Of a stretch of DNA of 64,000 nt, positions 27,443 to 36,706 are shown piece by piece; positions within the stretch are counted from its first letter, which is position 1, and the number at the start of each line of letters is the position of its first letter. Source of the DNA: Mycobacterium sp. IS-836 (lineage in GTDB: Bacteria > Actinomycetota > Actinomycetes > Mycobacteriales > Mycobacteriaceae); NCBI RefSeq assembly GCF_001954275.1, contig NZ_MBEU01000021.1, forward strand, positions 62,001-126,000, given 5' to 3'. Both the position numbers and the translations under genes were made by a program. Under the pieces are notes generated by a model that was given only the letters and a program-made list of their open reading frames with translations, did not search any database and was not told the DNA's origin.

Positions 27443-28551
27443 GCATGCCGGACCCTTCGGACCTGGCGCAGCGCATCGGCCAAGTGCCGTTGATCGATCA
27501 GCACGTCCACGGGTGTTGGTTGGCGCCGGGGGACCGGGCACGCTTCGAGAATGCGCTCAACGAGGCCAACACCGACGCGCTGACGTACCCGGGCTTCGAC
27601 TCGCAACTCGGCTTCGCCGTCCGTGCCCACTGCGCCCCGATCCTGGAGTTGCCCAAACACGCCGAACCCCAGGCCTATTGGGAGCGGCGCGGCCAGTTCA
27701 CCGAGGACGAGCTGGCCCGGCTGTTCCTGCCCGCCGCCGGGGTGAGCGACTGGCTGGTGGACACCGGGATCGGCGCCGACGTCGCGGATGTCGAGAAGCT
27801 GAGCGCGCTGTCCGGCGACCGCGCTCACGATATCGTTCGGCTCGAGCAAGTGGCCGAGCAGGCCGCGCAAGCACCCGGCGACTACGCCTCGGCGTTCGAG
27901 GAGATCCTGCAGCGGCGAATGACCACGGCCGTCGGCACCAAGTCCATCCTGGCCTACCGGGGCGGGTTCGACGGCGACCTGAGCGAGCCTTCGCAGGCGG
28001 AGGTGGCCGAGGCCGCCGGGCGGTGGCGAGATGGCGGCGGCGTCCGGCTGCGAGACCGCGTCCTGCTGCGCTTCGGGTTACATCAGGCGCTGCGGGTCGG
28101 CAAGCCGCTGCAATTCCATGTCGGTTTCGGCGACCGGGACTGCGACCTGCATAAGGCCAATCCGCTGTATCTGCTCGACTTCCTCCGGCAGGCCGGCGAC
28201 ACCCCGATCGTGTTGCTGCACTGCTACCCGTACGAGCGCGAGGCCGGCTACCTCGCCCAGGCGTTCAACAACGTCTACCTGGACGGCGGGCTGAGCGTGA
28301 ACCACCTGGGCGCACGGTCGCCGGCGTTCATCGGGCGAACGCTGGAGATGGCGCCATTCCGCAGAATTCTGTATTCCTCGGACGGGTTTGGCCCCGCGGA
28401 ATTGCACTTTCTCGGTGCAGCCTTGTGGCGCAAGGGCATTCATCGCGTGCTGAGCGAATTCGTCGCAGACGGGGACTGGAGCGAGGGCGACGCGATCCGG
28501 GTGGTCGACTTGATCGCCCGCGAGAACGCCGCCCGCATCTACCGCGTTTGA
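27439..28551 (+). CDS. Amidohydrolase coupled to GlnA3 (Rv1879-type, FluG N-domain-like, 370 aa)
   Basis: Metal-dependent TIM-barrel hydrolase. The metal-binding D-Q-H-V-H motif is at residues about 20-24 (LIDQHVHGCWL), Lys near SILAYRGGF and His in LQFHVGFGDRD and VLLHCYPYEREAGYL supply further ligands, and SSDGFGPAELHFLG contains the late Asp. A GTG start at 27439 overlaps the glnA3 stop (GTGA), giving translational coupling; an in-frame ATG follows two codons later. It should release an amine or acid from a gamma-glutamyl or amide product linked to GlnA3; substrate unproven. Confidence 0.85.
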   Translation: MSMPDPSDLAQRIGQVPLIDQHVHGCWLAPGDRARFENALNEANTDALTYPGFDSQLGFAVRAHCAPILELPKHAEPQAYWERRGQFTEDELARLFLPAAGVSDWLVDTGIGADVADVEKLSALSGDRAHDIVRLEQVAEQAAQAPGDYASAFEEILQRRMTTAVGTKSILAYRGGFDGDLSEPSQAEVAEAAGRWRDGGGVRLRDRVLLRFGLHQALRVGKPLQFHVGFGDRDCDLHKANPLYLLDFLRQAGDTPIVLLHCYPYEREAGYLAQAFNNVYLDGGLSVNHLGARSPAFIGRTLEMAPFRRILYSSDGFGPAELHFLGAALWRKGIHRVLSEFVADGDWSEGDAIRVVDLIARENAARIYRV

Positions 28552-28582
28552 CCCCCGGTGACACGGGGGTACCCCTGCGGAT

Positions 28583-29416
28583 ATGCCGTCCGTGGGGGAT
28601 GTCTTGCAGTGGGCCCGCGATCAAGTGGTATCGCGGGTGCCCAAAGCCGACCTCGACCAGCGCGATCCCGACTACATCCGGGACCAGCTTCCCGGCACCT
28701 GGCTGCTGGCGTCGCTGTACTTCAGGGCCGACGTGCGGGGCCTGGACCGCATTCCGCCGGAGGGCCCGGTGCTGCTGGTCGGCAACCACAGTGGCGGCAA
28801 CGTGCCCCCTGACACGTTCGTCTTCACGCTCGCGTTCTGCTCGTACTTCGGGGTCGAACGACCCTTCTACCAGCTGGCCCACAACCTCGTCGTCTCCGCA
28901 CCGCCACTGGGCTGGTTGCGCAAGTTCGGCACCGTCGCCGCAAACCACGAGAACGCCCGGTTGGCGCTGGAGTCCGGGGCGGCGCTGCTGGTCTATCCCG
29001 GCGGCGACTACGAGGTGTTCCGGCCGTCGTGGGAGCGCCACACGGTCGACTTCGGCGGGCGCATGGGTTACGTGCGGCTGGCCCGCGAGGCGGGCGTGCC
29101 GATCGTTCCCGTCGCCAGCGTCGGCGGCCAGGAGAGCGCGCTGTTCCTCGATAGGGGACAGTGGCTTGCCAAGCTCTTGATGACGGATAAGTTGTTGCGG
29201 CTCAAGAGCATTCCGATATCGCTAGCGCTGCCGTGGGGTCTGAACATCAGCGACCTGGCCGGCCACATCCCGCTGCCCACCAAGATCGCGATCGAGGTGC
29301 AGGAACCGATCGAGGTCGACGGCGACGACCAGGCGGTGCACGACAAGGTGATGGCTAGCCTGCAGGGCGGCGTCGATCGGCTGGCCGCCAAACGCCGATT
29401 TCCGGTGATCGGCTGA
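28583..29416 (+). CDS. Lysophospholipid/monoacylglycerol acyltransferase-like (LPLAT/MGAT) protein (277 aa)
   Basis: Membrane-peripheral acyltransferase of the LPLAT superfamily. The catalytic block is LVGNHSGGNVPPDTFVF near residues 64-80: His and Asp are seven residues apart, wider than the plain H-x4-D of PlsC. The acyl-acceptor motif LLVYPGGDYEVFRPSW (about 135-150) matches the FPGG motif of the MGAT-like branch, and VPIVPVASVGGQES the fourth block. ATG at 28583. Its stop overlaps the next gene start (TGATG), so it is coupled to an SRPBCC lipid-binding-fold protein. A role in acylglycerol or glycolipid synthesis is inferred. Confidence 0.83.
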   Translation: MPSVGDVLQWARDQVVSRVPKADLDQRDPDYIRDQLPGTWLLASLYFRADVRGLDRIPPEGPVLLVGNHSGGNVPPDTFVFTLAFCSYFGVERPFYQLAHNLVVSAPPLGWLRKFGTVAANHENARLALESGAALLVYPGGDYEVFRPSWERHTVDFGGRMGYVRLAREAGVPIVPVASVGGQESALFLDRGQWLAKLLMTDKLLRLKSIPISLALPWGLNISDLAGHIPLPTKIAIEVQEPIEVDGDDQAVHDKVMASLQGGVDRLAAKRRFPVIG

Positions 29417-29850
29417 TGCGCGTCGAACGCCGATGCGTGATCAACGCGGACCGCGACGCGGTCTGGAAGATCGTCAGCGACCCGGACTGCTACCCGTCGT
29501 TCATGACGAGCCTCGAACGCTGGGAGACGGCCGGTGAGCAGCGCAGCGGCGTCGGCGCGCGCTACACCGTGCACTGGAAGATCGGCTCGGTTCCCGTCGG
29601 CGGCCTGATCGAGGTTGTCGAATTCGACGACCGTCGAGACTTGGCCTGGGTCGGGATCACCGGGGTGAACCTGCGTGGCCGCATCCGGTTGCGTGACTGC
29701 GGGGACGGCAAAACCAGGGTGACGTTCCGGCTTTCGTATCAGGCGCCCGGCGGCATCTTGGGCTACATCGCCGACCGGATCGCGGTACGCCAGGTCGGTC
29801 GCAACCTGTCCGCCACGCTGAAATGCCTCAAGGGCCTCGTCGAGGGTTAG
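29416..29850 (+). CDS. SRPBCC (START-like) protein (144 aa)
   Basis: Helix-grip fold protein with a deep hydrophobic pocket, typically for lipids or polyketides. Visible elements are the opening strand RVERRCVINADRDAVWKIVSDPDCYPSFM (residues 2-30), the WKIGSVPVGGLIEVVEF strands and the long C-terminal helix RQVGRNLSATLKCLKGLVE. The start at 29416 overlaps the stop of the acyltransferase gene. It converges with the DUF732 gene, with 8 bp between stops, across a 12-bp tandem duplication. Ligand unknown. Confidence 0.82.
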   Translation: MRVERRCVINADRDAVWKIVSDPDCYPSFMTSLERWETAGEQRSGVGARYTVHWKIGSVPVGGLIEVVEFDDRRDLAWVGITGVNLRGRIRLRDCGDGKTRVTFRLSYQAPGGILGYIADRIAVRQVGRNLSATLKCLKGLVEG

Positions 29851-29870
29851 CTGCCTTCTTAGCTGCCTTT
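29847..29870. repeat. 12-bp tandem duplication spanning two convergent stop codons
   Basis: TTAGCTGCCTTC (29847-29858) is followed at once by TTAGCTGCCTTT (29859-29870). The first copy holds the TAG stop of the SRPBCC gene and the second the reverse-strand TAA stop of the DUF732 gene. It may be a replication-slippage product that moved the two gene ends apart. Confidence 0.7.
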
Positions 29871-30176
29871 GGGGGCGTACTGCGGGCAATACTCCTTGAT
29901 GCTCACGCCCACGAAGTAGCCGGAATGGTAGGCGGGCATGCTGCTGCTGTTCAGCACGTCGGCCGCCACCTGGTTGGGTGTCATGCCCTGGTCGAGTTTC
30001 TGGCAGACCATGTGACCGGCCTCGATCGCGTGGCTGGCCGATACGTGGTCGGTGATGCCCTCGGACTTGAGCGCTTTGAGGAATTTGTCGTCGTTGGTGT
30101 CGGCATGAGCGGTCGACACCGCCGCGAACGGGCCCAGCAGCGCGACCATCGCAGCCACGAACAAGCGGATAGCCAT
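29859..30176 (-). CDS. Exported DUF732 protein (105 aa)
   Basis: Small secreted mycobacterial protein of DUF732. A Sec signal (MAIRLFVAAMVALLGPFAAVSTAHA) precedes a mature domain with the family pattern DDKFLKALKSEGI, ASHAIEAGHMVCQKLDQGMTPNQVAADV and a second Cys in IKEYCPQY, likely forming a disulphide. ATG at 30176 with GGGGGTGAATCC upstream. Function unknown; paralogues are numerous in mycobacteria. The 180-bp stretch up to the next gene shows no coding signal. Confidence 0.87.
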   Translation of the reverse strand: MAIRLFVAAMVALLGPFAAVSTAHADTNDDKFLKALKSEGITDHVSASHAIEAGHMVCQKLDQGMTPNQVAADVLNSSSMPAYHSGYFVGVSIKEYCPQYAPKGS

Positions 30177-30356
30177 GGATTCACCCCCATTGTCGCCGCA
30201 GGCATTGCTGGCAGCATTCGCTGGCAGTGGCTGCGGCCGAACCTCTTTCGAAAGCCGCTATCCCCTTAACGACTCCCGACGACTGATAACCCCTATCGCC
30301 GCCGGCCACACCCGCGATCGACAGAGTTCACGCGGTATGCACTAACCGGTAACCGC

Positions 30357-30812
30357 TCAGACGAGGCCGGTCGCGTCGAACACCCAGCTGGTGTCTCCGG
30401 CAAGGCCCTCGAAGTGGTTGGGCGGCGCGAAGCTGACCAGGCTGTTCATGTCCCAATAGTCTTTCCAGACAGTGATTTTCCCGTCGATGACTTTGTGCAC
30501 CGTGACGAACCTCAACACGCCCTGCTCGCCGGTCGCGAAAGTCCAAGTCTCCGAATGCTCGTACATGACATCGGGACCGTTGGAGACCAGCAGACCGTCG
30601 TGGTTCTCGTAGCCCGCGAGCGGCTCCAGCCCCATTTTCAGCCGTTTCACGATGTTGTCGGGACCCCGTGCCGCCAGCGCGGGGACCGGCATGTCCGCGT
30701 AGAGGCAGTCGTCTGCCAGGAACGTCTTCACCGCGTCCCAATCGCGCCGCGAAAGTGCCTGCCAAAGCCCGCTTACGACGTCCTCGACCGCGATCATAGA
30801 AGCCTCTGTCAT
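30357..30812 (-). CDS. Limonene-epoxide-hydrolase/NTF2-like protein (151 aa)
   Basis: Cone-shaped NTF2-fold protein resembling the limonene-1,2-epoxide hydrolase branch. Features: helix ALSRRDWDAVKTFLADDCLYADMPVPALAARGPDNIVKRL (residues about 19-58), strands SETWTFATGEQGVLRFVTVHKVIDGKI and the closing KDYWDMNSLV. In true hydrolases Asp-Arg-Asp acts on water; an Arg in the expected place is not obvious here, so enzyme activity is uncertain. ATG at 30812 or 30797. It lies just downstream of cyp140 on the same strand. Confidence 0.75.
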   Translation of the reverse strand: MTEASMIAVEDVVSGLWQALSRRDWDAVKTFLADDCLYADMPVPALAARGPDNIVKRLKMGLEPLAGYENHDGLLVSNGPDVMYEHSETWTFATGEQGVLRFVTVHKVIDGKITVWKDYWDMNSLVSFAPPNHFEGLAGDTSWVFDATGLV

Positions 30813-30887
30813 AGCGGCAAATAAACTCGGTCGCCGGGCGGATGTCAACCCAATGACGTCGTTGCCCACCCGGCGCACCGGACGCGC

Positions 30888-32210
30888 TTACGTGTCGACC
30901 CGCGCCATCGACCGCGCTGGGCCCAGGATCACCGGCAGCGTCGACCATCCCCGCAGCACGCGCGTGTCACGCCTGCTGCCGGCGCCCGCCGCGCGCACGC
31001 CGGGAAAGCGGTCGAAAAACGTTCGCAGGCCCACTTCGCCCTCGGCGCGGGCAAGGGCGGCGCCCAGGCAGAAGTGCCGGCCCCCGGAGAACGCGAGATG
31101 TTTGCCGGCATTGGGCCGTTCGATGTCGAAGCGGTGTGGATCGGGGAATACCGACGGGTCCCGGTTGGCCGCGGCGAGGTAGACCACCGTCAATTCCCCA
31201 CGCTCGACCCGCTGGCCCGCCACCTCGACATCGTTGCGGGCCACTCGCGCGGTGAGCTGCACCGGCGATTCCAGCCGCAGGATCTCTTCAACGGCGTTGG
31301 GCCACAACTCCGGACGCTGCCGCAGCGTCTCGAGGTGCTGGGGTGTGTCCAGCAACATGCGAATCCCGTTGCCCAACAGGTTCACCGTGGTTTCGAACCC
31401 GGCGGCCAGCACCAGCCCGGCGATCGCCTGAAGCTCAGTCTCATCCAGATATGTTTCGGCAGAGCCGCTTTCGGCAGTTTGGATCAACTGGCTCATCAAA
31501 TTGTCGCCCGGGGATCGCCGCAATTGCCGCAGATGCTCCGCGAGCCAGGCGTTGAATCCGGCGATTCCCTGCTGCACGGTCCGGTACTGCCGCCACGGCA
31601 ATGCGATGTCCAGGCTAGGCGCGGCCAACTCACCGAATTCCAGGATGCGCCCCCGGTCCCGCTCGGGTACGCCCAGGATGTCGCTGATGATCGCGACCGG
31701 GAGCCGCGAGCAATACCGTCCAACAATGTCCACGACACCGGGCTCTTCGGCCAACTCGTCCAGGAGATCGGCCGCGGTCTGCTCGACGCGATCCCGCAAT
31801 GCGCTGACGGCCCGCGGGGTGAACACGGCCGACACCGTCTTGCGATAGCGCGTGTGGTCCGGCGGCTCGACGGCGAGCAACGACGGCGCACGCAACGGAT
31901 GCAGAAGGTCGTCGCGGGCGTGCCGCTCCAGCCATCGCATCGGCGCCGGCAGATTCGACCCGAATATCAGCACGCGGAAGTCGTCGGATCGCAGCAATTC
32001 ATGGGCGACCGCGTGGTCGGCAGTGATGAGGCTCGCCCGGCACCTCACCAGCGGGCCGTGCGCGCGTACTTCGTCGTAGAACGACACCGGGTCGGCGGCC
32101 ACCTTCGGATCGATGATCAGCCTGCCCTGCAAATCTCCTCGCCGGGCCCCGATCGTCGCGAGAGTCCTGATCAACCCGTGCATCGCAAGCCAGTGCAATC
32201 TCTGCTTCAT
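30888..32210 (-). CDS. cyp140: Cytochrome P450 CYP140 (Rv1880c-type, 440 aa)
   Basis: Soluble heme monooxygenase. The heme-binding motif is FSGGRHFCLGAALARAE with the proximal Cys near residue 388; the I-helix oxygen-activation motif is AAGFETT near 277, and the ExxR is EEILRLES. Length matches M. tuberculosis CYP140 (438 aa), whose substrate is unknown. ATG at 32210 is 4 bp from the lppE stop, closing a four-gene operon in which an SRPBCC protein, an SDR, the LppE lipoprotein and this P450 are read in order. Redox partners are not encoded next to it. Confidence 0.9.
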   Translation of the reverse strand: MKQRLHWLAMHGLIRTLATIGARRGDLQGRLIIDPKVAADPVSFYDEVRAHGPLVRCRASLITADHAVAHELLRSDDFRVLIFGSNLPAPMRWLERHARDDLLHPLRAPSLLAVEPPDHTRYRKTVSAVFTPRAVSALRDRVEQTAADLLDELAEEPGVVDIVGRYCSRLPVAIISDILGVPERDRGRILEFGELAAPSLDIALPWRQYRTVQQGIAGFNAWLAEHLRQLRRSPGDNLMSQLIQTAESGSAETYLDETELQAIAGLVLAAGFETTVNLLGNGIRMLLDTPQHLETLRQRPELWPNAVEEILRLESPVQLTARVARNDVEVAGQRVERGELTVVYLAAANRDPSVFPDPHRFDIERPNAGKHLAFSGGRHFCLGAALARAEGEVGLRTFFDRFPGVRAAGAGSRRDTRVLRGWSTLPVILGPARSMARVDT

Positions 32211-32214
32211 GGCT

Positions 32215-32628
32215 TCAGCACTCGGCGCTGATCTTGAAGTCCGTCGTGACGACCTTGTTGGGATTGCGGCTGTTGATCCCGTAGGCGCTGCCGGAGATGG
32301 TGTACGCCCTGCCCGCGAGTTCGACGTGCGCGCTTCCGACGCCGCCCTGCCAGAAGCTGCCGGTGAACCCGTCGATATTGCGGATCTTCACCCACTGGGG
32401 GACCACGCGGTAGCCGCTGAGCAGCACCACCGCTTCCACCTGGCCGTCGCGGTCGGGGATCTCGATGGTCCGGTACGACTGCAGTTGGCTGCACGCGGGA
32501 GGTCGGGCGCTGTGCGTGGTCCCGTCGATGGTCAGGCGGGCGGACCGCAGTGGCGTCGTCTGCGACTGCGCGCACCCGGCGACGCTGGCGACAACGGCCA
32601 GACCGATCGCGATCACCCGTTTCTGCAC
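32215..32628 (-). CDS. lppE: Lipoprotein LppE, LpqH (19 kDa antigen) family (137 aa)
   Basis: Surface lipoprotein of the mycobacterial 19-kDa antigen family. The signal peptide MQKRVIAIGLAVVASVAGC ends with a lipobox (S-V-A-G-C) and lipidated Cys19. The mature domain has the family pattern RLTIDGTTHSARPPACSQLQSYRTIEI, VSG-like strands and a final KISAEC. ATG at 32628, 4 bp after the SDR stop. M. tuberculosis LppE (Rv1881c) is 139 aa. Role unknown; members can bind small apolar ligands, which would fit an operon with a P450. Confidence 0.9.
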   Translation of the reverse strand: MQKRVIAIGLAVVASVAGCAQSQTTPLRSARLTIDGTTHSARPPACSQLQSYRTIEIPDRDGQVEAVVLLSGYRVVPQWVKIRNIDGFTGSFWQGGVGSAHVELAGRAYTISGSAYGINSRNPNKVVTTDFKISAEC

Positions 32629-32632
32629 GGAT

Positions 32633-33490
32633 TCACTCCTTCACTGGGGTCTTTTCCCCTGGGGTTTTCGGCATCAGCGCGGGTAGAGATTTGACGATGC
32701 GGCCTCGCACGAGCTCCGGGCTGAGGCCCTTGAACAGGTCGATCAAGCGAATGCCCTTGGGCACATACCAATGCAGCCGCCTCGGGTGGTGGTAAGCCTG
32801 CCACGCGGCCTCCGCGACACTGGTCGCCGGCATCAGCCGGAACAAGCCCTTTTTTGGCGAGGTGGCGCGCAGTTCCTCGCCGGACATCGTCGACCCGCCG
32901 TCGTCGGAGTGGTTGGTCGTCGTGGTCAGGATCGCGGTGTCGATCAGACCGGGAAGGACGTCGGCGACGCGCACCCCGTGTCGCTGCCACTCGACGCTGA
33001 GCGCCTCGGTCAGGCCCTTGACCGCATGCTTGGTCGACGAGTACACGGCGATGCGCGGCATCCCGTAGGTGCCCGCCGACGACGACGTCGAGAACATCAG
33101 GCTGCCCGGAGCCCGCTTGAGGTAGGGCAGCGCGCCGTAGGCCCCGGTCAGCACCGCTTTGTAGTTGACCTCCACCACGCGCATGGCGGCGTCGTACGGT
33201 ACGTCCTCGAACCAGCCCGATTCACCGATGCCGGCGTTGTTCCACATCATGTCGAGTCCGCCGCCGGTATTCCCCGCGCAGAAGTCGGCCAGTGCGCCGT
33301 CGAGTGCGTCCTTGTCCGTCACGTCGACGACCCGGGTCCACAGCCGCTCGGCGCCCAGCTCCCGGCTCAAGCCCGCCAGACCGTCGCCGTTGCGGTCCAC
33401 CGCGGCCACTCGCCATCCATTGGCGTGGAAGAGCTTTGCGCCCTCGCGGCCCATGCCGCTGCCCGCGCCGGTGATGAAGATGGATTTCAC
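32633..33490 (-). CDS. Short-chain dehydrogenase (Rv1882c-type, 285 aa)
   Basis: Classical SDR. It begins MKSIFITGAGSGMGREGAKLF with TGAGSGMG at residues 7-14, has NNAGIGES near 86 and the catalytic Ser and YSSTKHAVKGL Tyr-Lys pair near 140-160. The extra C-terminal section WYVPKGIRLIDLFKGLSPELVRGRI is typical of the ketoreductase-like mycobacterial group. ATG at 33490, 11 bp after the SRPBCC gene, within the cyp140 operon. It may act on the P450 substrate or product; substrate unknown. Confidence 0.87.
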   Translation of the reverse strand: MKSIFITGAGSGMGREGAKLFHANGWRVAAVDRNGDGLAGLSRELGAERLWTRVVDVTDKDALDGALADFCAGNTGGGLDMMWNNAGIGESGWFEDVPYDAAMRVVEVNYKAVLTGAYGALPYLKRAPGSLMFSTSSSAGTYGMPRIAVYSSTKHAVKGLTEALSVEWQRHGVRVADVLPGLIDTAILTTTTNHSDDGGSTMSGEELRATSPKKGLFRLMPATSVAEAAWQAYHHPRRLHWYVPKGIRLIDLFKGLSPELVRGRIVKSLPALMPKTPGEKTPVKE

Positions 33491-33501
33491 CCAGGCCGCC
33501 T

Positions 33502-33957
33502 CTAGCCCGCCTCGACCACATCTTTGATGCGGTTCAGCGTTTTGGTCATGTCGCGGATGTTGCGGCGCTTACGCAGAAAGCCGCCCAGCAACCAATACAC
33601 ACCGAGCCATGGCGCCGGGTTGAGGCGAAACGATTCGGTGACGTCCGTGCCACCGCCGGAAGGCGCCAATCGGTAGTGCCAATTGTTCACTGGGCGGTCG
33701 CCGAGCATGACCGCGAAGCCGAACTCACGGCCGGGTTCGCACGCGGTCACCTTGCAGGTCGTCCAGTACACCGGGCCTATCTCGTTGCGCCGGACGTGGC
33801 CGCGGAATTTGGCGCCCAGCGTCGGGCCGGCGGCATCGCCGAGCCACTCTGCCTCAATGACTTCCGGGGAGAACCGCCCGGTGTTGCGGACGTCCGCGAT
33901 CAGCTCCCAGATCTTGTCCGCGGGCGCCGCCATATGTACTGTCGCCGAACCTTCCAT
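33502..33957 (-). CDS. SRPBCC polyketide-cyclase/dehydrase-like protein (Rv1883c-type, 151 aa)
   Basis: First gene of the cyp140 operon. START-like fold with the usual layout: MEGSATVHMAAPADKIWELIADVRNTGRFSPEVIEAEWLG, strands through GAKFRGHVRRNEIG and WTTCKVTACEPGREFGFAVM, and the C-terminal helix RRNIRDMTKTLNRIKDVVE. The ATG at 33957 is chosen over a TTG four codons upstream. Probably binds the hydrophobic substrate handled by the SDR and P450 downstream; ligand unknown. Confidence 0.82.
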   Translation of the reverse strand: MEGSATVHMAAPADKIWELIADVRNTGRFSPEVIEAEWLGDAAGPTLGAKFRGHVRRNEIGPVYWTTCKVTACEPGREFGFAVMLGDRPVNNWHYRLAPSGGGTDVTESFRLNPAPWLGVYWLLGGFLRKRRNIRDMTKTLNRIKDVVEAG

Positions 33958-34014
33958 GGCCTGATCCAAACACAGCTTTGTGCGCGGTCATAGACCATGG
34001 GCGGTCATCGACCA

Positions 34015-34428
34015 TCAGTGCGGGATGCTCGCCTGAATGATCCCGTTGATGATTTGTTTGATGCCCTGTGCGGGGTGCGAATACAGCCCGATCGGAAGGC
34101 CCGAAGCGGCGCCGCACTTCGGCCATGCCTCGACCCCCTGGTCGGCAAAGACCCGGTTTGCCACCGCGATCTGTTCCTCCCTGGATGCGGCCGCGGGGTT
34201 ACCGACGCCGCCGTATCTGGTCCAGGTGGCTGGTTTGAACTGCAGCCCGCCGTATTCGCCGTTGCCGGTGTTGGCCTGCCAGTTCCCGCCGGATTCGCAC
34301 TGCGCCACCGCATCCCAGTTGGGGGTGACGGGGGTGGCGTTGGCTTCGACGGTTGAAGTAGTCAGCGACGCTGCAACGAACCCGCCGGCCATCAGGGACT
34401 TGACGAGAGGCTTGCAGAGTTTACTCAT
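34015..34428 (-). CDS. rpfC: Resuscitation-promoting factor RpfC (137 aa)
   Basis: Secreted peptidoglycan-cleaving enzyme (lysozyme/lytic-transglycosylase fold) that promotes regrowth from dormancy. The signal sequence [21 protein letters not shown]...VEANA is followed by the Rpf domain: [20 protein letters not shown] with the catalytic Glu in [18 protein letters not shown], and the closing CG pair in WPKCGA. M. tuberculosis RpfC (Rv1884c, 176 aa) has a longer annotated N-terminus. ATG at 34428 preferred over a TTG three codons upstream. It lies between the chorismate mutase and cyp140 operon genes, all on one strand; the 130-bp leader holds no evident riboswitch. Confidence 0.93.
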   Translation of the reverse strand: MSKLCKPLVKSLMAGGFVAASLTTSTVEANATPVTPNWDAVAQCESGGNWQANTGNGEYGGLQFKPATWTRYGGVGNPAAASREEQIAVANRVFADQGVEAWPKCGAASGLPIGLYSHPAQGIKQIINGIIQASIPH

Positions 34429-34558
34429 GTCAAACAATTCGGCAGCTGTGTCCGAAGCGTTACCAATTCGAAAATTGGCCGAGATAGGCCGTCTATCAGC
34501 CGAAATTGGTTCTCACCAGCGGAAAGACAGCTTTAGAGATTCGTAAGAAATGACTAAA

Positions 34559-35095
34559 TCAGCCCTGGCAATACGAGCTCGTTGCCAACGAGAGCGCCTG
34601 CCGGTCGACGCCGTCGAGCTGGCGTGCCCAGATGACGCCGCCGCTGGCAGCGTCGAGCTGCGGGGCGCATGCCGGCGAATGCAGCAGGCCCCAGTTGGCC
34701 GCGATCTGGGTCAGCATCGTCTGGTTGAGGGCGTCGATCGCGCTCCGCAACGTGGGCAGGTCGGGCGGATCGGCCGGCACGCTGGCCGGGTCGAGCTTCC
34801 ACGCCGCGAACCGGCTGTATTCGATCGCCTCGGTCGCGTGGATCTGGTCGCGGAAGACCTGGGTGACGTAGGCCGGGTCGACGTGCCGGGCGGTGGCCTC
34901 GGCGCCCACCTTGGCGAGTTCTCGTTCCACGCGGTCTGGGTCCTCGATGGCGCCGTGCGTGCGCCACTTGACGGCGGCCACCGGCTCGGCGAGCTGCAAC
35001 CGCTGCGCGGCCGCGTCGACCAACTCGGTCAGTCCGCTGTCGGCGCGCGCCTGCGGCGCCAGGGCGGCGACCAGAACCGCCGGCGCCGCGATCAC
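34559..35095 (-). CDS. Secreted AroQ-type chorismate mutase (Rv1885c-type, about 178 aa)
   Basis: Exported all-helical enzyme converting chorismate to prephenate, class AroQ-gamma. Recognised from [27 protein letters not shown] at the mature N-terminus, [42 protein letters not shown] and two Cys (SPACAPQ, SSYCQG) for the known disulphide. The start is uncertain: the only usual start in frame is GTG at 35095, giving a short, uncharged leader ([18 protein letters not shown]). An upstream Arg-rich stretch in the same frame would make a better signal but has no ATG/GTG/TTG and overlaps a long hairpin. It follows fbpB by 68 bp. Confidence 0.87.
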   Translation of the reverse strand: MIAAPAVLVAALAPQARADSGLTELVDAAAQRLQLAEPVAAVKWRTHGAIEDPDRVERELAKVGAEATARHVDPAYVTQVFRDQIHATEAIEYSRFAAWKLDPASVPADPPDLPTLRSAIDALNQTMLTQIAANWGLLHSPACAPQLDAASGGVIWARQLDGVDRQALSLATSSYCQG

Positions 35096-35107
35096 GACCC
35101 TTAACGC

Positions 35108-35143
35108 GCTACTGCGCCTGACGATGGCGTCAAGCGCAGTAGC
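35108..35143. promoter_or_regulatory. Long hairpin between fbpB and the chorismate mutase gene
   Basis: GCTACTGCGC (35108-35117) pairs with GCGCAGTAGC (35134-35143), and inside it TGACG (35119-35123) pairs with CGTCA (35127-35131), giving a 16-step stem with one mismatch and a 4-nt loop. It ends 12 nt before the GTG at 35095 on the transcribed strand. No U-tract follows, so attenuation or control of translation or mRNA stability is as likely as termination. Confidence 0.65.
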
Positions 35144-35163
35144 GATGGTCGGACTACGACGGG

Positions 35164-36706
<1,543 letters not shown>

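Noticed and set aside
34438..34558. c-di-AMP (ydaO-type) riboswitch upstream of rpfC
   Set aside because: The leader is only about 120 bp and lacks recognisable conserved cores; no support.
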